From the NCBI GenBank assembly GCA_029168955.1, contig JAPDOI010000273.1, positions 911,412-975,411 of the forward strand: a DNA stretch of 64,000 nucleotides, read 5' to 3'. Position numbers and translations under genes: made by a program. Each line of letters opens with the position of its first letter. Within the stretch, counting starts at the first letter, position 1. The notes beneath the pieces are model-generated. The model was not told the DNA's origin. It worked only from the letters and a program-made list of their open reading frames with translations, and ran no database searches. Positions 11,860 through 24,843 of the stretch are shown piece after piece. The DNA comes from Aplectana chamaeleonis (Eukaryota > Nematoda > Chromadorea > Rhabditida > Cosmocercidae).

Positions 11860-12743
11860 CAGCCGAGAAGGAATCGAATCCAGAATTATGTAGGAAATCC
11901 GCGGATTGGGAAGCGGTCTCGAACGCGGTTTGCGCGGAGAAGCATGGCAGGACATAGGAAGATGTGGCTCTGTATTCAACAAATCCGTTAGGGTGTCTCA
12001 CTAAATCACATTCATAGTGAGTACAGCCAAAGAGTTGTGAGGTATGGGACCCGGAACGTTCACCTAGAGTTTTCGGAGAAGAGGAGGTTATAATGTGCAG
12101 TTCGTTACATGAATAGCTATGATATTGACTCTTTCAGAAGCGAATTCTTGTTTACAAAGAGAAAAAGTCACGTGTTTCTGGTCTGCTAAAACCGAAAAAT
12201 AGAAGAACAAGTGTTTTGCGACACAAAATTTGACTCTAACTTGAGTGTAGAATGAGCAACACAGATCAAACGTACGCATCCGTCAGCAAAAAAGTTCAAA
12301 TTTTGCGTAGCTTATCCCCTCACAATTATGAGTGCTAACGTCTCCGAACGAAAAAGAAAGTTAAAGGCGAAATATACTTCCAGTAAATTTGGTCTGACTG
12401 CACTTGTGAGAAACGCAATTGCCAATAATGCTGAACAGCTGCTACCTCTCCACTCACCCACCTAAAAACGCTAAGGAATAGGAGAAACACTTGGAATAAG
12501 CTACAGAATATGTGACGTAGCCGAATAACAATAGAAAATAGTCGAAAAGGACGATTGGCGATGTTTCAGAGTCGAAGTTACTCGAAATCAGCTGGCTCGG
12601 GCAGAGTCAGACGACAGAGCGCGCGAAACACTCGTTTGAAATTGGCGCCGGGTTAGAGACGGGCGCGAGGAAACTCGTCCGCCGCCGTAAACTCGCCCGG
12701 CAGTTTTTCCGTTGTAAATGTAGCTGCCAATGCCGTCGACATA
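11860..12743 (-). repeat. Dispersed repeat, copy 2 of an inverted pair
   Basis: Reverse-complement counterpart of 5345-6230. Shared landmarks include GTCGACGGCATTGGCAGC (read on the minus strand), the GGCTACGTCACATATTCTGT block and the ACTCACTATGAATGTGATTT block. Divergence is by scattered substitutions and small indels; open frames are not kept between copies. Confidence 0.8.
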
Positions 12744-14224
12744 CGGCTGGGCGGCGAACCAAAAGCGGGCGGCCGGAGGACGGAGACCGCGGGCCAGCTG
12801 GGAATGGTTCGCCGGCCGTCGTCCTGAGTACTGGGGCTATTTTTTCGAGGAGTTGAACTGATGAGAACGATAAGTTGAACTGCTGGGCTTATCGCCGCGC
12901 TGCGTGTCACGTCGCGTGCGCAGTGCCGACAGACGACTGCTCCGACGCAATGTTGAAAGCCAGAATCAAACCAGCGGAGCATACGAGGTCTTGAGGTGAG
13001 GTTAGACCGATTCATTACATTGTCAAGCGTTAACTCCTCGAGCTCTGTCTTCGAGTTGAGTGGGGGTGCGAGTGCATGCACTTGGCTGCTCCTGCACTAA
13101 CACCGGTGCTCTATCATGGGAGCAGGCAAGAGGCAGAGCACTCGAATTTTGATTGATTTTTATTGAGCACAGAAAGTGCACACCTGGTTAGGGACCAGGT
13201 GGGGTTAGGTAGATTGGAATGACATTCAATCTTAGAGAGAAACTAGGCGAAACGTGTGGGAAAACCCATGCAGGAATTATTTGAAATTCCCTCCAATCAG
13301 CACTTCTGTTCAACTTTAGTGGAAAACCGTATCAAGTACAGAACAATTTTCGTTGACCCCACGAGAAAATTCTGCTGATTTCCAGTGTAGGCATTAGTTC
13401 AACGGATTTTCCATGGTAGTTGAGCCTTCCGAATGTCGGAGTACGGACAAGGACACTAACTAATTCATAGCTTTGTTCCATCAAAAGGCAGAAAACTTCA
13501 GAATAATGACAATTAGATGAAAAAAATATAAATGCATTCTACACAGCTATAATTAGTTCGGAGAAGAAGATAACGATAGATGGGAGGTTCGAACTGATCA
13601 ATAGTCTGATTGAGGTGGGTGGCTGTCCCGAGGGTGGTCACGTGGCAGTGTACGGGTCACGACAGGTCACGATATCACACGCTGGGTCACAAAGGCCATA
13701 CCCTAGAGTTACTTCGAATTAACAGAAGGGCCTAATTAGTGTGATGAGGGCGCATTTAAGTGTCAGTGGACCGTGTGGTCTATGACCCAAAGTGATCTTG
13801 GGAGTCTTTGTTTTTCACTGTGCCTAGCACAGTTACAGGAGAGAATCTATCAAAAGAAAGAAAAAGGAGCATACTACTGTCACCATGGAACTCGTACTGT
13901 AAACTAGTAAGTAAAGGGAAGGCGGGGATAGAATGTGTTTGCAAACTCCCTCGGCAAGGTCAGATGTCTAGACAGATACACCACGATGCCAGTCTTTAAC
14001 CGAAAACAAATATAAGCGAATGACCTAGTCTCGATGTTTGCCACGAAACAAGTCTCTGAAATCCCTTCGGAAGATCATCACCGGAGATAGCAAAAATGCC
14101 AACAACAGTAAGGAACAGACAAGGATGAGAGCCTAGTTTCATAGGTTGGAAACGAAATGGTTCGTCGGATCGGTGTATACCCGAGCAGTCTGCGTCTCTG
14201 TACGACTATTACCTCCGCGAGACA
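12744..14224. other. No gene recognised
   Basis: No supportable gene. GC-rich to about 13080, then ordinary composition. Around 13640-13690 the phrase GGTCACGA recurs three times in short order. A minus-strand frame at 13081-12653 overlaps the dispersed repeat end and is unrecognised. Confidence 0.4.
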
Positions 14225-14410
14225 CAGCCTCCAAAATATAGTTGTACACGAAAAAAATTTTCGAAAATTTTTCGAAATTTTTTTTCGTTCGTTTTCTTTT
14301 GTTCGAAAACTCGTCGAACGAATTTTTTTCAGATTCTTTTCGTTCGAAATTTCGTCGAACGAAATTTTTTCAAATTTCGTTCGTTCGAAAAAATTTTCGA
14401 ACACATCCGA
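14225..14410. repeat. AT-rich cryptic repeat with TTCGAA palindromes
   Basis: A run built from AAAATTTTCGAA, TTCGTTCGAAA and CTCGTCGAACGAA elements in both orientations. The segment can fold back on itself. It sits immediately before the degraded left end of the hAT copy at 14511 and may reflect decay or an insertion there. Confidence 0.55.
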
Positions 14411-14654
14411 CGAATGATTCAAGGTCGGTGGTACTTTCAAAGAGACAATGGTGCTGAGAATGTTGGGGAAAAAGGAGAGTCCACGGCTGGTCACCTATCA
14501 TCCCCTCACGTAAATCGAGAGATATCTCCAGTTGACCTGCTCTAATCCCACTTTGAGGATACCAATGTTTTGGTCAGGAGGTGGGACCAACCCAGGCGTG
14601 TGACGACAGCGCGATCCCATTATCAACCTTTGACGTTATCCTATCATACAGGCT

Positions 14655-14797
14655 AGAAAACATCGAAATTCACGTGGTTCCTACGCGTGTTAGTGTGGAG
14701 CGGAGGTTAGAGACAGTGAGAGAGCGTAGGGCAACGGAGGCCCAGGCGTCGCGCGCGCCGCTCGGCCTCAAGTGATGTGAATTTCGACGTTTTATAG
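14655..14797. mobile_element. Hairpin MITE nested in the hAT copy
   Basis: Inverted arms AAAACATCGAAATTCACGT (from 14657) and ATGTGAATTTCGACGTTTTA (to about 14795) enclose a short centre. The homologous position in the intact hAT copy (about 22730-22760 on the other strand) lacks this segment. A related half copy occurs at about 46150-46240. Exact TSD not resolved. Confidence 0.6.
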
Positions 14798-14820
14798 AGG
14801 GTACAACGCGGGACACAAGG

Positions 14821-14882
14821 TCGGAGTTGGAGGCGCTGGATAACAGATCCGTCGGAGTTGGAGGCGCTGGATAACAGATCCG
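14821..14882. repeat. 31-bp tandem duplication
   Basis: Two identical consecutive copies of a 31-bp unit starting TCGGAGTTGGAGGCGCTGGA. The homologous stretch of the intact hAT copy has one unit, so the duplication arose after the copies separated. Confidence 0.8.
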
Positions 14883-15391
14883 CGTTGGGCGCCGCGCACG
14901 TCTCACTAGCTGCCGCCTACAACGCAATGCAGTCTGAAAGCACTCCTGACGAGGAACTTCGTTTTCGTGTTATCCATGAAGATCAACTGTCCTGAATTCC
15001 ATAACTAGATAAGCGTCAAAAAATCGAGCTAGGCAGTCTAATCGATCTAAAATTTGCTTCAAATAGTGCTCCTGGCCCGCCTTGTGAGTAGATGAAGCCT
15101 ACACAGAGTCCACAAAAACCAACAAGAGGAGCATTCGTTTCTTATCCCAAAAGTTTGAAGCTCTAAATCATTTCCTCAAGTTAATTTCTCTTCGTCCGCA
15201 GCAGACGGACCTTCAGAAAAGGCGTGAGCGCTAGTTTAAACGGTCATATTCGCCCCTTTCTCTGAAACCTTTATCTCTCACAAATGCGAGCGTTTGATGG
15301 GGCATTTTGGCTATATTATTTAAATATGGGGACTAAACTATACAAAACGGCAAAAATTAGAAAGCTTTTTATTGTGCTCACGTTCCTTTAA

Positions 15392-17038
15392 CACTTAAGA
15401 GACCGCCTGCTCCACTGCGAATTTCCACAGCTGACCGGTGCGCTCCACGGCTAATCGTTTGCGTGGGTGACATGTGTGGACACGCGGTCCGCTGGGAACC
15501 ATACTGATCGGGACAGGCTTTCTTACTTAGACAACCAGTATTACGTTCCCACTCCACCTGAGAGTATGTCGCTCCACAGAGATCTGGAGTAAGGCCATGG
15601 TGAAGCAATGATCCTTCGCTTTTTGGCGGACCTGCGTTTTTTATTTTGGAAGTTATTTCAGCTTTACATGCACAAGGCTAGTAACGAAATAAGCGTTTGT
15701 TTGTCGACTTCTAGAATTTTCTTCAGGTCACAGCTAATGGTTAGGATTTAGCCGTGCTAGGCGGATGCAGAGTATGGAAAATTTGAAAATGAACGAACTT
15801 CTTCTTTGTAATGTTCTAATAAACCTCATGTAGAGTTTTCGGCGGACTCAAATACTTCGATCTACGAAGTTGTCTGATGCGACCGACAGAAATTTCATCA
15901 GAAATCTCAAAATGGAAATCAGATTCATGATCAGCACCCCCTCCTCCCCAATGACCACGCGAGCGAAGTCGCATCAAAGCCTGAGACGTTTAGAGACGGA
16001 TGACGAACGGCAGACGCCAACGAAGCTTCTGAAAATCGTGAAATATACACCACTTCATTGTTCAGCGCCTCCAAATATACCCCGTAGGTAAATTTCAATG
16101 AAAACTTGAGCACTGAACTATTCCTAGGTTTTCACCTCCTTCCCTTCAAGTTACCCTCCACTCGAAATTTAGCGAAATTTTAAACAAAGTTGACCGATGG
16201 CTAATACACCGCAGTCGAAGGAAATTCCATTAGAATTTCAAAAGTAAACACCAGAACTTTGTGCAGCAACTCGAATAACCCTCGGGGTCAAGGCAGCAAA
16301 ATTTGAAACGATGACCTACTACAGTTATCTCAAATACGTGGCACTACTACTTCGACAATCAACTATGTTCCGTGATAAGCATCATTGATAACCCTTGTTA
16401 GCCAAGTTTGGAACGATTTCTTTCCGGCCAAAGAAGCTCGAAAAATCGAAAAAACCATTTCCGGAGGTGCTTGTAAAATTACTAGGAACACTCAAAATGC
16501 TCGACCACTGTGAGTGTAAATAGTTTACATTATGAAGAACTTATGCGTAATTAAGAAAGACTCCACGCCGTAGAAATATAAAACATATTGAAAGTTTTAT
16601 GGCGTGGGTGCGCAGTGTGGACACGCGGTCCGAGGGGCAAAACAGCCGTGGGTGCGCAGTGTGGACACGTGGTCGCTTAGAGGCATCGTTCACGATGGAT
16701 TTCGTTTTCGAGTTTGCCATATATAATGAGAGCTATAGTTCCTTATATAACAGCTACGTTGAAAAAACCGCGAAAAATCCACTGAAAACCCCTTTTTTAG
16801 ACCCAAAATATCTCAATCGACTTTTGACAAAGGAGGAGTCTATCGTTAGAGATAGCCGTTTTGACCAACGATCTCACGATCAAATGAAGTTTATCTTTCT
16901 TTCGAATGAGTCTGTTGAGTAGGAAAGGTTAATCGAACCGAACAAACTCTCCCTACGTTCCTAGGTGGGCCCAGAGAATCATTTAAACCGAAAAAAAAAC
17001 GGTGAGTGGTTTTCAGCGCGTACGATGCCTTTAAGTGC
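15392..17038. mobile_element. Insertion inside the hAT copy, class uncertain
   Basis: Comparison with the uninterrupted copy at 21142-23010 shows about 1.65 kb of extra sequence here. Its ends are short inverted repeats, CACTTAAG on the left and CTTTAAGTG on the right, flanked by TA or TAA. The interior is non-coding as far as I can see. The phrase GTGTGGACACGCGGTCC or a close variant occurs three times, near 15475, 16615 and 16660, the latter two as a tandem pair with a period of about 44. A small DNA transposon with a 2-3 bp TSD fits. The terminal repeats are too short to assign a superfamily. Confidence 0.5.
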
Positions 17039-18066
17039 TAACAATCTACAGTATCGTCACCATAAGGCTACGATTCTGCAAGTGATTCAGTGAGTATAGG
17101 AAAAAATAGTTTGGGATGGGCGACCGATACTGTGCTCCAGATAGAGTTACCATGGATCGGACTGATACTTTGCGACCACTATTAAAGGTGAGCGCAAGCT
17201 CGGTGCCATATTTTTTAACGCACGTGCACTGAGTTTGAGCCAACCTTCAGTAGGGAACTCGAAGTACATATCAGTTCGATTCTTACCGACTGTATAATCG
17301 GTGTCGCGGTTTTGCTAGCAAATGGGAGTTCTCAAATTCGGCGCTCAGACAATAGCTCAAATACGGTCATTCTGGCTCGTTCTACGCTTCCAACGCCGTT
17401 AGCGTTTTGAGAGCGGCATCACGAGTATAATTGTGTCTCTGTCGCCCAGCAGATACGCGGACAGCTGAATCAGACAGATGGGTCTTTCAAGATCTGGGAA
17501 GGAGTTGTGGAATGAGTGATAAGGGAAAGCAGAGAAATACGGGTAAGACGGTGCATTGAGGGATATGGTATACTTTTACGACAAGGTCGCGCCGCTCTGC
17601 CCAGCGAGAGCGACCGCTCGTTGCGTAGCTCCTGCCTTTCAAACCCTTCGCATTCGTAGTGCGCTGAACAGCGAAAGCGGCAGCGACAGGTTTCGGCACA
17701 TTTGCAGTGTGTTAGTATGTCAGCCCTCCTCGGCACGTCGCTGCGGCTCATGCGCGACAACTGTTCCTACGACAACCGATGCTGCTGCTCCGATGCGGGT
17801 CCAGCCTCGATTTGTGCTAGATTTTATGCCTCTCGCTGATTTCAGCGATAAAGTATACCGTGCTCTTAAACGTGGTTAGCTGTCAACTACTGATTGCAAC
17901 CTAATATATACTTAGTACGTGAAACGGTGGACAGTAGGTAGTTTATCTTGTTTCACATTATTTGCTGTTTACGATTTACGATTTACGGTTTACGATTTAC
18001 GGTGGTTTTGTCGTAATTACGTTTTACGATTTACGAAATTTGAATTTTCATTTACGCACACCCCTG

Positions 18067-18240
18067 GTCGGAACTCGTCCGCCCCGTCATTTTCACACCC
18101 AACAAACTCCTCACCAACCCGGGGTTTCCCTCCACTTCCAAAATCAGGAGAGTTAAGGGCCCTAAGAAGTGCAACTTACAGACAAAGTTAGATTTCCAAA
18201 TTGAGTTCGAACCTAAGTTTCATAGCCCCGAAAACAGCTA
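18067..18240. repeat. Dispersed repeat shared with 32.8 kb
   Basis: From GTCGGAACTCGTC through TCATTTTCACACCCAACAAA, CCAACCCGGGGTTTCCCTCC and ATCAGGAGAGTTA to CCTAAGAAGTG the segment matches 32785-32960 in the same orientation. It starts exactly at the edge of the hAT copy, so that hAT element inserted into an existing repeat. Confidence 0.75.
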
Positions 18241-18574
18241 GCATTGCAGGGTCGGTGGGCGGTTGACACGCGGAGTTTTCTGCATGAATAGGGAAATTTT
18301 CGGGCCTTGCCCGCCCCTTTTTTCGTTTCGAGCGGAAACACGCTACTTGTTCAACTCATCTCAACCGGCCATCGATGCCCGCGATTGTCTGAGCTGTTCA
18401 AGTCGACGAACTGCCTTTGTGCCTAAAAAAAAACTGAAAACAATCGATTTCCTCCAAAGCGCAATATTGCCGCGATTGATCAGCACTGCTCTTTTCCACG
18501 CATCGCTGTGACCGAAGTATGATCCCGGTCTGACTTTGTAAGTCGGATCCCGCTAAGCAGCAGAAGCAACGGTC

Positions 18575-18995
18575 ACGTCTTCCAAAGCCCTACTAAATTT
18601 CCACGTCACTCTGATCACGTCTTTTGAAGCCCTACTGAATTCCCAGGACACCCTGCCTATGCCTTCTGAAGCCCTACGGATATTCCACGTCACCCTGATC
18701 ACGTCTTCTGAAGCCCTACTGAATTCCCACGTCACTCTGATCACGTCTTCTGAAGCCCTACTGAATTCCTACGACACCCTGCTCATGTCTTCTGAAGCCC
18801 TACTGAATTTCCACGTCACCCTGATCACGTCTTCTGAAATCCTACTGAATTCCCACGTCACCCTGCTCATGTCTTCTGAAGCCCTACTGAATTTTCCACG
18901 TCACTCTGATCACGTCTTCTGAAGCCCTACTGAATTCCCACGACACCCTGATCACATCTTCTGGAGCCCTACTGAATTCCCACTACACCCTGACA
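18575..18995. repeat. 42-bp minisatellite
   Basis: About ten head-to-tail copies of a 42-bp unit containing GTCTTCTGAAGCCCTACTGA followed by ATTCCCACGTCACCCTGATCA. The period is a multiple of three, so open frames run through on both strands with a 14-residue repeat (for example SSEALLNSHVTLIT). This is a consequence of the period and not evidence for a protein. Confidence 0.9.
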
Positions 18996-19149
18996 CGTCT
19001 CTGCGAATAAAGAACATAACCGATGAAAAATGAGTAAATTCTTTTAAAGAAACAATATCAAATGAAAGCCAGCCCAAAGGGCAAAATAACGAAGCGTTAA
19101 ATAACGAAACTCATAATACCAAAATCACACTAGTAAGAAAGGTTGAAGG

Positions 19150-19370
19150 CAGTTTTCACGATAAAAATCGTTTTTCTGTTTTCTCGCCTATCTTGAAAAC
19201 GGTCCCATGCTGATTTCAAATGATGTCCCTGGAATCGTACAAGACCCCCTGGAAACGGAGTTATGGCCCCTCAAAATTCAGCTAGGGAAGCATTGTGGAC
19301 GAGTTGTCCAAAGCTTGTAACTTTCGTTTTTTTGCAGCCGATGTGTGCGAGCTGACCTAAGTAAAGAGAG
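19150..19370. repeat. End of a TTAAAGGCAGTG-type element
   Basis: Starting TTGAAGGCAGTTTTCACGAT and running for about 215 bases, the segment matches 61190-61410 in reverse orientation. The terminal phrase resembles the ends of the TTAA-flanked elements at 33470 and 36736. Only one end is visible here. Confidence 0.6.
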
Positions 19371-21133
<1,763 letters not shown>

Positions 21134-23018
21134 GTCCCTACCAGGGGTGTGCGTAAATGAAATTTCAAATTTCGTAAATCGTAAAACGTAATTACGACAA
21201 AACCACCGTAAATCGTAAATCGTAAGTCGTAAATCGTAAACAGCGAATAATAACTATAACCATAAAAAATATTATTACTATGGTGAGACAAGAGAAACTA
21301 CCTACTGTCCACTGTTGCACGTACTCAGTACATATTAGGGTGCGTTCATTATTTGACAGCTAACCACGTTTAAGGGATATGCTATAGTTTGTCGCTGTCA
21401 TCAGTGAGAAGCATGAAATCTAGCACAAACCGCGTTGGGACCAGCATCGGAGCAGCGACATCGGTTGTCGTACGAAGAGTTATCGCGCGTGAACCGTGTC
21501 GCGGAGATCTGACATACCGCAAATGTGCCGAAACCTGTCGCTGCCGCTGTTCAGCGCACTGCGAATGCGACAGGTTTAAAGGGCGGGAGCTCCGGGACAG
21601 GCGGTCGCTGTGCAGAGCGACGCGACCGTGTCTCGTAGAAGTATACCATATCCCTAATAGAACCGTCTTACCCATATTTCTTTGCTTTCCCTTGTCACTC
21701 ATTCCACAGCTTCTTCCCAGATCTCGAGAAATCCGGATGTCCGATTCAGCTGTCCGCGTATCTGCTGGGCAGCAGGGACACAATTATACTCGTAATGCCT
21801 CTTTCGAAACACTAACGCCGTTGAAGCGTAAAATGAGCCAAAATCACTGTATTTGAGTGATTCTCAACAGCCGAATTCTAGGGTTCCTCCCATTTGCTAA
21901 CAATACCGCAACACCGATCAAGTCGGTAAGAATAGCTTTGATATTTACTTCGAGCTCTTTGCTGAAGGTTGGCTCAACCCCAGTGCACCTACGTTAAACA
22001 ATATGACACCGGGCTTGCGCCAACCTTCGATAGGGATCGCAAAGTATCAGTCCTATTCGTGGAAACTCTATTGTAATTTATTTTATCTAGAGCACAGTAT
22101 CGGTCGCCCAGCCCAAGTTATTTTTTCCTATACCCACTGAATCACATGCAGAATCGTAGCTTCATGGTGACGCTAGTGTAGATTGGTAAAGGCAACGTAA
22201 GCATAGAAAACCCTTGCTAAATTTTGCCACTTAGTGTAGTTTGGTCCCCATAGTTAAGAAATACAGTCAAAGCTCCCCATCAAGCTCTCGCATTTGTGAG
22301 AGATGAACGTTTCAGAAAAAAGGGCGAAGATGAGCGTTTAAACTTGCGCTCACGCCTTTTCTGAGGGTCAGTTTGCTGCAAACGAAGAGAAATTAACTGG
22401 AGGAAACGATTTTGAGCTTCGAACGTTTGGGGTAAAAAACGAACGCTCCTCTTGTTGATTTTTGTAGACTCTGAGCAGGCGCAATCTACTCAGAAGACGG
22501 GGCCAGGAGCACTATATCAAACAAATTTTGGATCGATTAGACTGCCTAGCTCGATGTTCTAACGCTGATCTAGTTATACAATGCAGGACAGTTGATCTTC
22601 ATGAAAAACGCGAGAACGAAGTTCCTTGTGAAGAGTGCTCCTAGACTGCATTGCGTCGTAGGCGGCAGCTAGTGAGAATACGAATCTGTTCTCCAGCGCC
22701 TCCAACTCTGACCGTGTATCCCGTGTTATAATGCTAGAATCACATCAAAGACTGGCAAAAAGACCGTGCTGCAGTCACACGACAGGGCTGATCCCATCTC
22801 CTGACCAACTGCATTAGTATATGCAAGGTGGGATTAGAGCAAGTAAAATGGAGATGTCTTGCGATTTACTTCCATTGCATGTATTTTTATTTACGAAAAA
22901 TTACGATTTACGGTCCAAAATGTCGTAAATCGTAAACCGTAATTACGAGACCAAAAAACACCGTAAATCGTAAAATCGTAAATCGTAAACCGTAGTTACG
23001 CACACCACTGGTCCCTAC
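21134..23018 (+). mobile_element. Complete non-autonomous hAT element with 8-bp TSD
   Basis: The element proper is 21142-23010 (1,869 bp). Its ends are CAGGGGTGTGCGTAA and the complement of CAGTGGTGTGCGTAA, both typical of the hAT superfamily. It is flanked by the perfect 8-bp duplication GTCCCTAC at 21134-21141 and 23011-23018. Both ends carry subterminal runs of GTAAATCGTAAA-like repeats (21165-21240 and 22885-23000), possible binding sites for a transposase supplied by another element. No transposase frame is present; the longest frame (155 codons at 21389) is unrecognised and not conserved in the second copy. A diverged inverted copy lies at 14511-18066. Confidence 0.92.
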
Positions 23019-23260
23019 CCCTAACAATCCCATACCAGACCCACCAGGAAAGTGGTTGATGAGAAAACTCTGTGTGGGCATATGAGCCACTAAGAGATAT
23101 GCAATGGAACCTTTCCCTTCCATAAAACCGAAAAGTGCGTCAGATTCGGCTAGTGGCAGACTCGACTAAGTCAAGAGTGAGTGAGACTGCCAACAACCAC
23201 TTTTCCAACTTTGAGAATGAGATGTTTCAGCTTTGACAAGTTTACAGAAGAGGGAAGGTA

Positions 23261-23536
23261 TCAGTAAACATCCAATTCAATGATTGCCATGAAATCAACC
23301 GTCGACAGCTCTCTTTCAAAGTCCGCTGAAGTCTCGAGTTGCGAAATTGATAGCGGAAGCTTATTGAAACAACGTGAAGTTTGGTGGGGGAACGAGTTGT
23401 GAATTAAACTAATATTGACGGCAAATTTGTTCCTCCTAGCTTGTGCCATTGAAGACTGTCCAGCAACTATCGATTTGATATATTGATCGCGTACACTCGA
23501 CAACAAGCAATACTTCTTGACCGACCGATCGGTCAA
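23261..23536 (-). pseudogene. Probable LINE RT C-terminal fragment
   Basis: A 91-codon minus-strand frame with ARRNKFAVNI, NSFPHQTSRCFNKLPLSI and ADFERELSTVDF. The pattern basic patch, then a hydrophobic FNKLPLSI (compare WNSLP in CR1/jockey-type LINEs), then a short tail resembles the extreme C-terminus of non-LTR reverse transcriptases. No RT core is found upstream on that strand, so it would be a 5'-truncated copy. Resemblance is by wording only. An alternative is an unrelated short gene. Confidence 0.4.
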
Positions 23537-23627
23537 TCGGTCATCAATGCCATATCACATGGTAACGGCTTATAAAACTCGTCAGATATGAGGATCGTTA
23601 AAATGTGTAGCCTCTCTTTCTCTCATG

Positions 23628-23761
23628 GAGCCGGTCGAAGTCAGGCTTATCGGGGTTATCATGCCAAAATCTTTTGATCACTGTTATATTTTGCTATGAA
23701 CGACCGCTCCACAGCTTGCCTCCCCCGGCCTCATCTAAGCGAGGTAGGCTTTTTATATATC
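23628..23761 (+). repeat. GAGCCGGTCGAAGT dispersed repeat, copy 1
   Basis: The segment GAGCCGGTCGAAGTCAGGCT, TTATCATGCC, CACTGTTATATTTTG and CGACCGCTCC recurs in the same orientation at 34702-34830 and, more diverged, at 41472-41590. The length is about 130 bases. It looks like a short non-coding repeat family (SINE or MITE class not determined). Confidence 0.65.
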
Positions 23762-24715
23762 ATCAATGTTATCCTAGAGTAATGACCGCCGTTCTCAAAC
23801 AGTTTCTGTATCGTCAAAAATCAAGATTTATTCGAGCAATGTAACTAAGACTTTAGAATGGTAGCTGTCCAAGCAAAGACTAAGATATGTGTAGCGTTGT
23901 TCGTGACATCGAGCAGCAAGACGATCACTCAATTGCCGTGGCTAAAACGTAGTATTGATAGGAAGACTGAGAACTACAACCGCAAAAGTGCGAGAACTGT
24001 TAACAAGTATCAGCTATTTTGAAAATTTCTAGAAGTACATTACCTCTGTAAGCACAGAAAGTCTTCACGTCGTTTTCAGCAACAACTTTGGTGTGGCATC
24101 CATACTTTCCCGCTGGCATTGCTCTTATCTGTGTGTGTTTTGGCATTGTTGATTATGATGAAAAGCCCCTTCTTTTACAGTTTAGGACCATTCCGATATG
24201 ACAATCTACCACTCCTAAAGTCCCGTGGGCCAAAATTTCTCACAAAACATGATCTTACCTCTGCCTCGTGCTTATTCAGGAACAACTTCAGAGCTTCAGC
24301 CTTTTTCTCGTATGTAGTTTTCGTGTTGCCTCCTTCGAATTTCCTGTGTCAGACCTTTTTGGTTGGGATATGTGAGAACTGAACACTGTAAAATTCCCAA
24401 GCACGCACTGGTTTTCCTTGAAGTCGGTACACACATTCTTGCATTTCACAGCTCTGATGCGTTTCCCCATTGTAAACTTCGACAGACTATCAGACCATTC
24501 CTGTGAGTGAGTAGAAAATGCAACTGACAGTCATGATCGCAGAACAGTGATAGGTTCCAACAGTAACTGGGATTTGTATGGTCCGTGTGATTCAAGTACG
24601 AAGCTCCGACACGGTTGGAAGAGAAAATTTGCACGCGGAAAAATCAAGAGAAGATTGCTATCGATCGAATCATTTTGCGTCGAATTGCTGAGTGTGGCTC
24701 CCTAATTGAATGACA
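23762..24715. other. No gene recognised
   Basis: No supportable gene. An 87-codon plus frame (24119-24382) begins with a hydrophobic stretch but shows no homology I recognise and overlaps a minus frame. Confidence 0.35.
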
Positions 24716-24843
24716 CTGACGACCAGGGATGTGCGGCAAACGATTTTCGAAAATCGGCAAACGACAATCGACAAAAATCGTTCAAAAACGGCCGGCAAAC
24801 GGCAACCGGCAAACGGCGATTGCCGCACATTCCTGCTGACGAC
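24716..24843. mobile_element. 112-bp hAT miniature element with 8-bp TSD
   Basis: Element 24724-24835. It begins CAGGGATGTGCGGCAA and ends with the complement of CAGGAATGTGCGGCAA, giving 16-bp inverted ends with one mismatch. The flanks are the perfect 8-bp duplication CTGACGAC at 24716-24723 and 24836-24843. The interior consists of short CGGCAAACG and AAATCG repeats on both strands. This is far below the size of an autonomous hAT, so mobility must have come from a transposase in trans. It differs in sequence from the 1.87-kb hAT nearby, though the terminal CAGGGATGTGCG/CAGGGGTGTGCG is similar. Confidence 0.93.

Larger units (their letters stand above)
14511..18066 (-). mobile_element. Non-autonomous hAT element, interrupted copy
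   Basis: Reverse-orientation copy of the element at 21142-23010. Matching blocks run through 14511-15388 and 17040-18066. The terminus at 18066 keeps the TTACGCACACCCCTG end, whose complement starts with the hAT-typical CAGGGG. The other terminus is lost or diverged near 14511. Two later insertions split it: a hairpin MITE (14655-14797) and a ~1.65-kb element (15392-17038). No transposase frame is present. GTCGGAAC follows the right terminus and would be the expected 8-bp target duplication, but its partner on the left is not visible. Confidence 0.75.

Noticed and set aside
12653..13081. 142-codon minus-strand frame as a gene
   Set aside because: Overlaps the conserved end of the dispersed repeat, is GC-rich by composition, and its counterpart at 5.35-5.5 kb has different frames.
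18553..18922. 14-residue protein repeats (SSEALLNSHVTLIT) as a possible leucine-rich or structural repeat protein
   Set aside because: An effect of the 42-bp minisatellite period; both strands are open equally.
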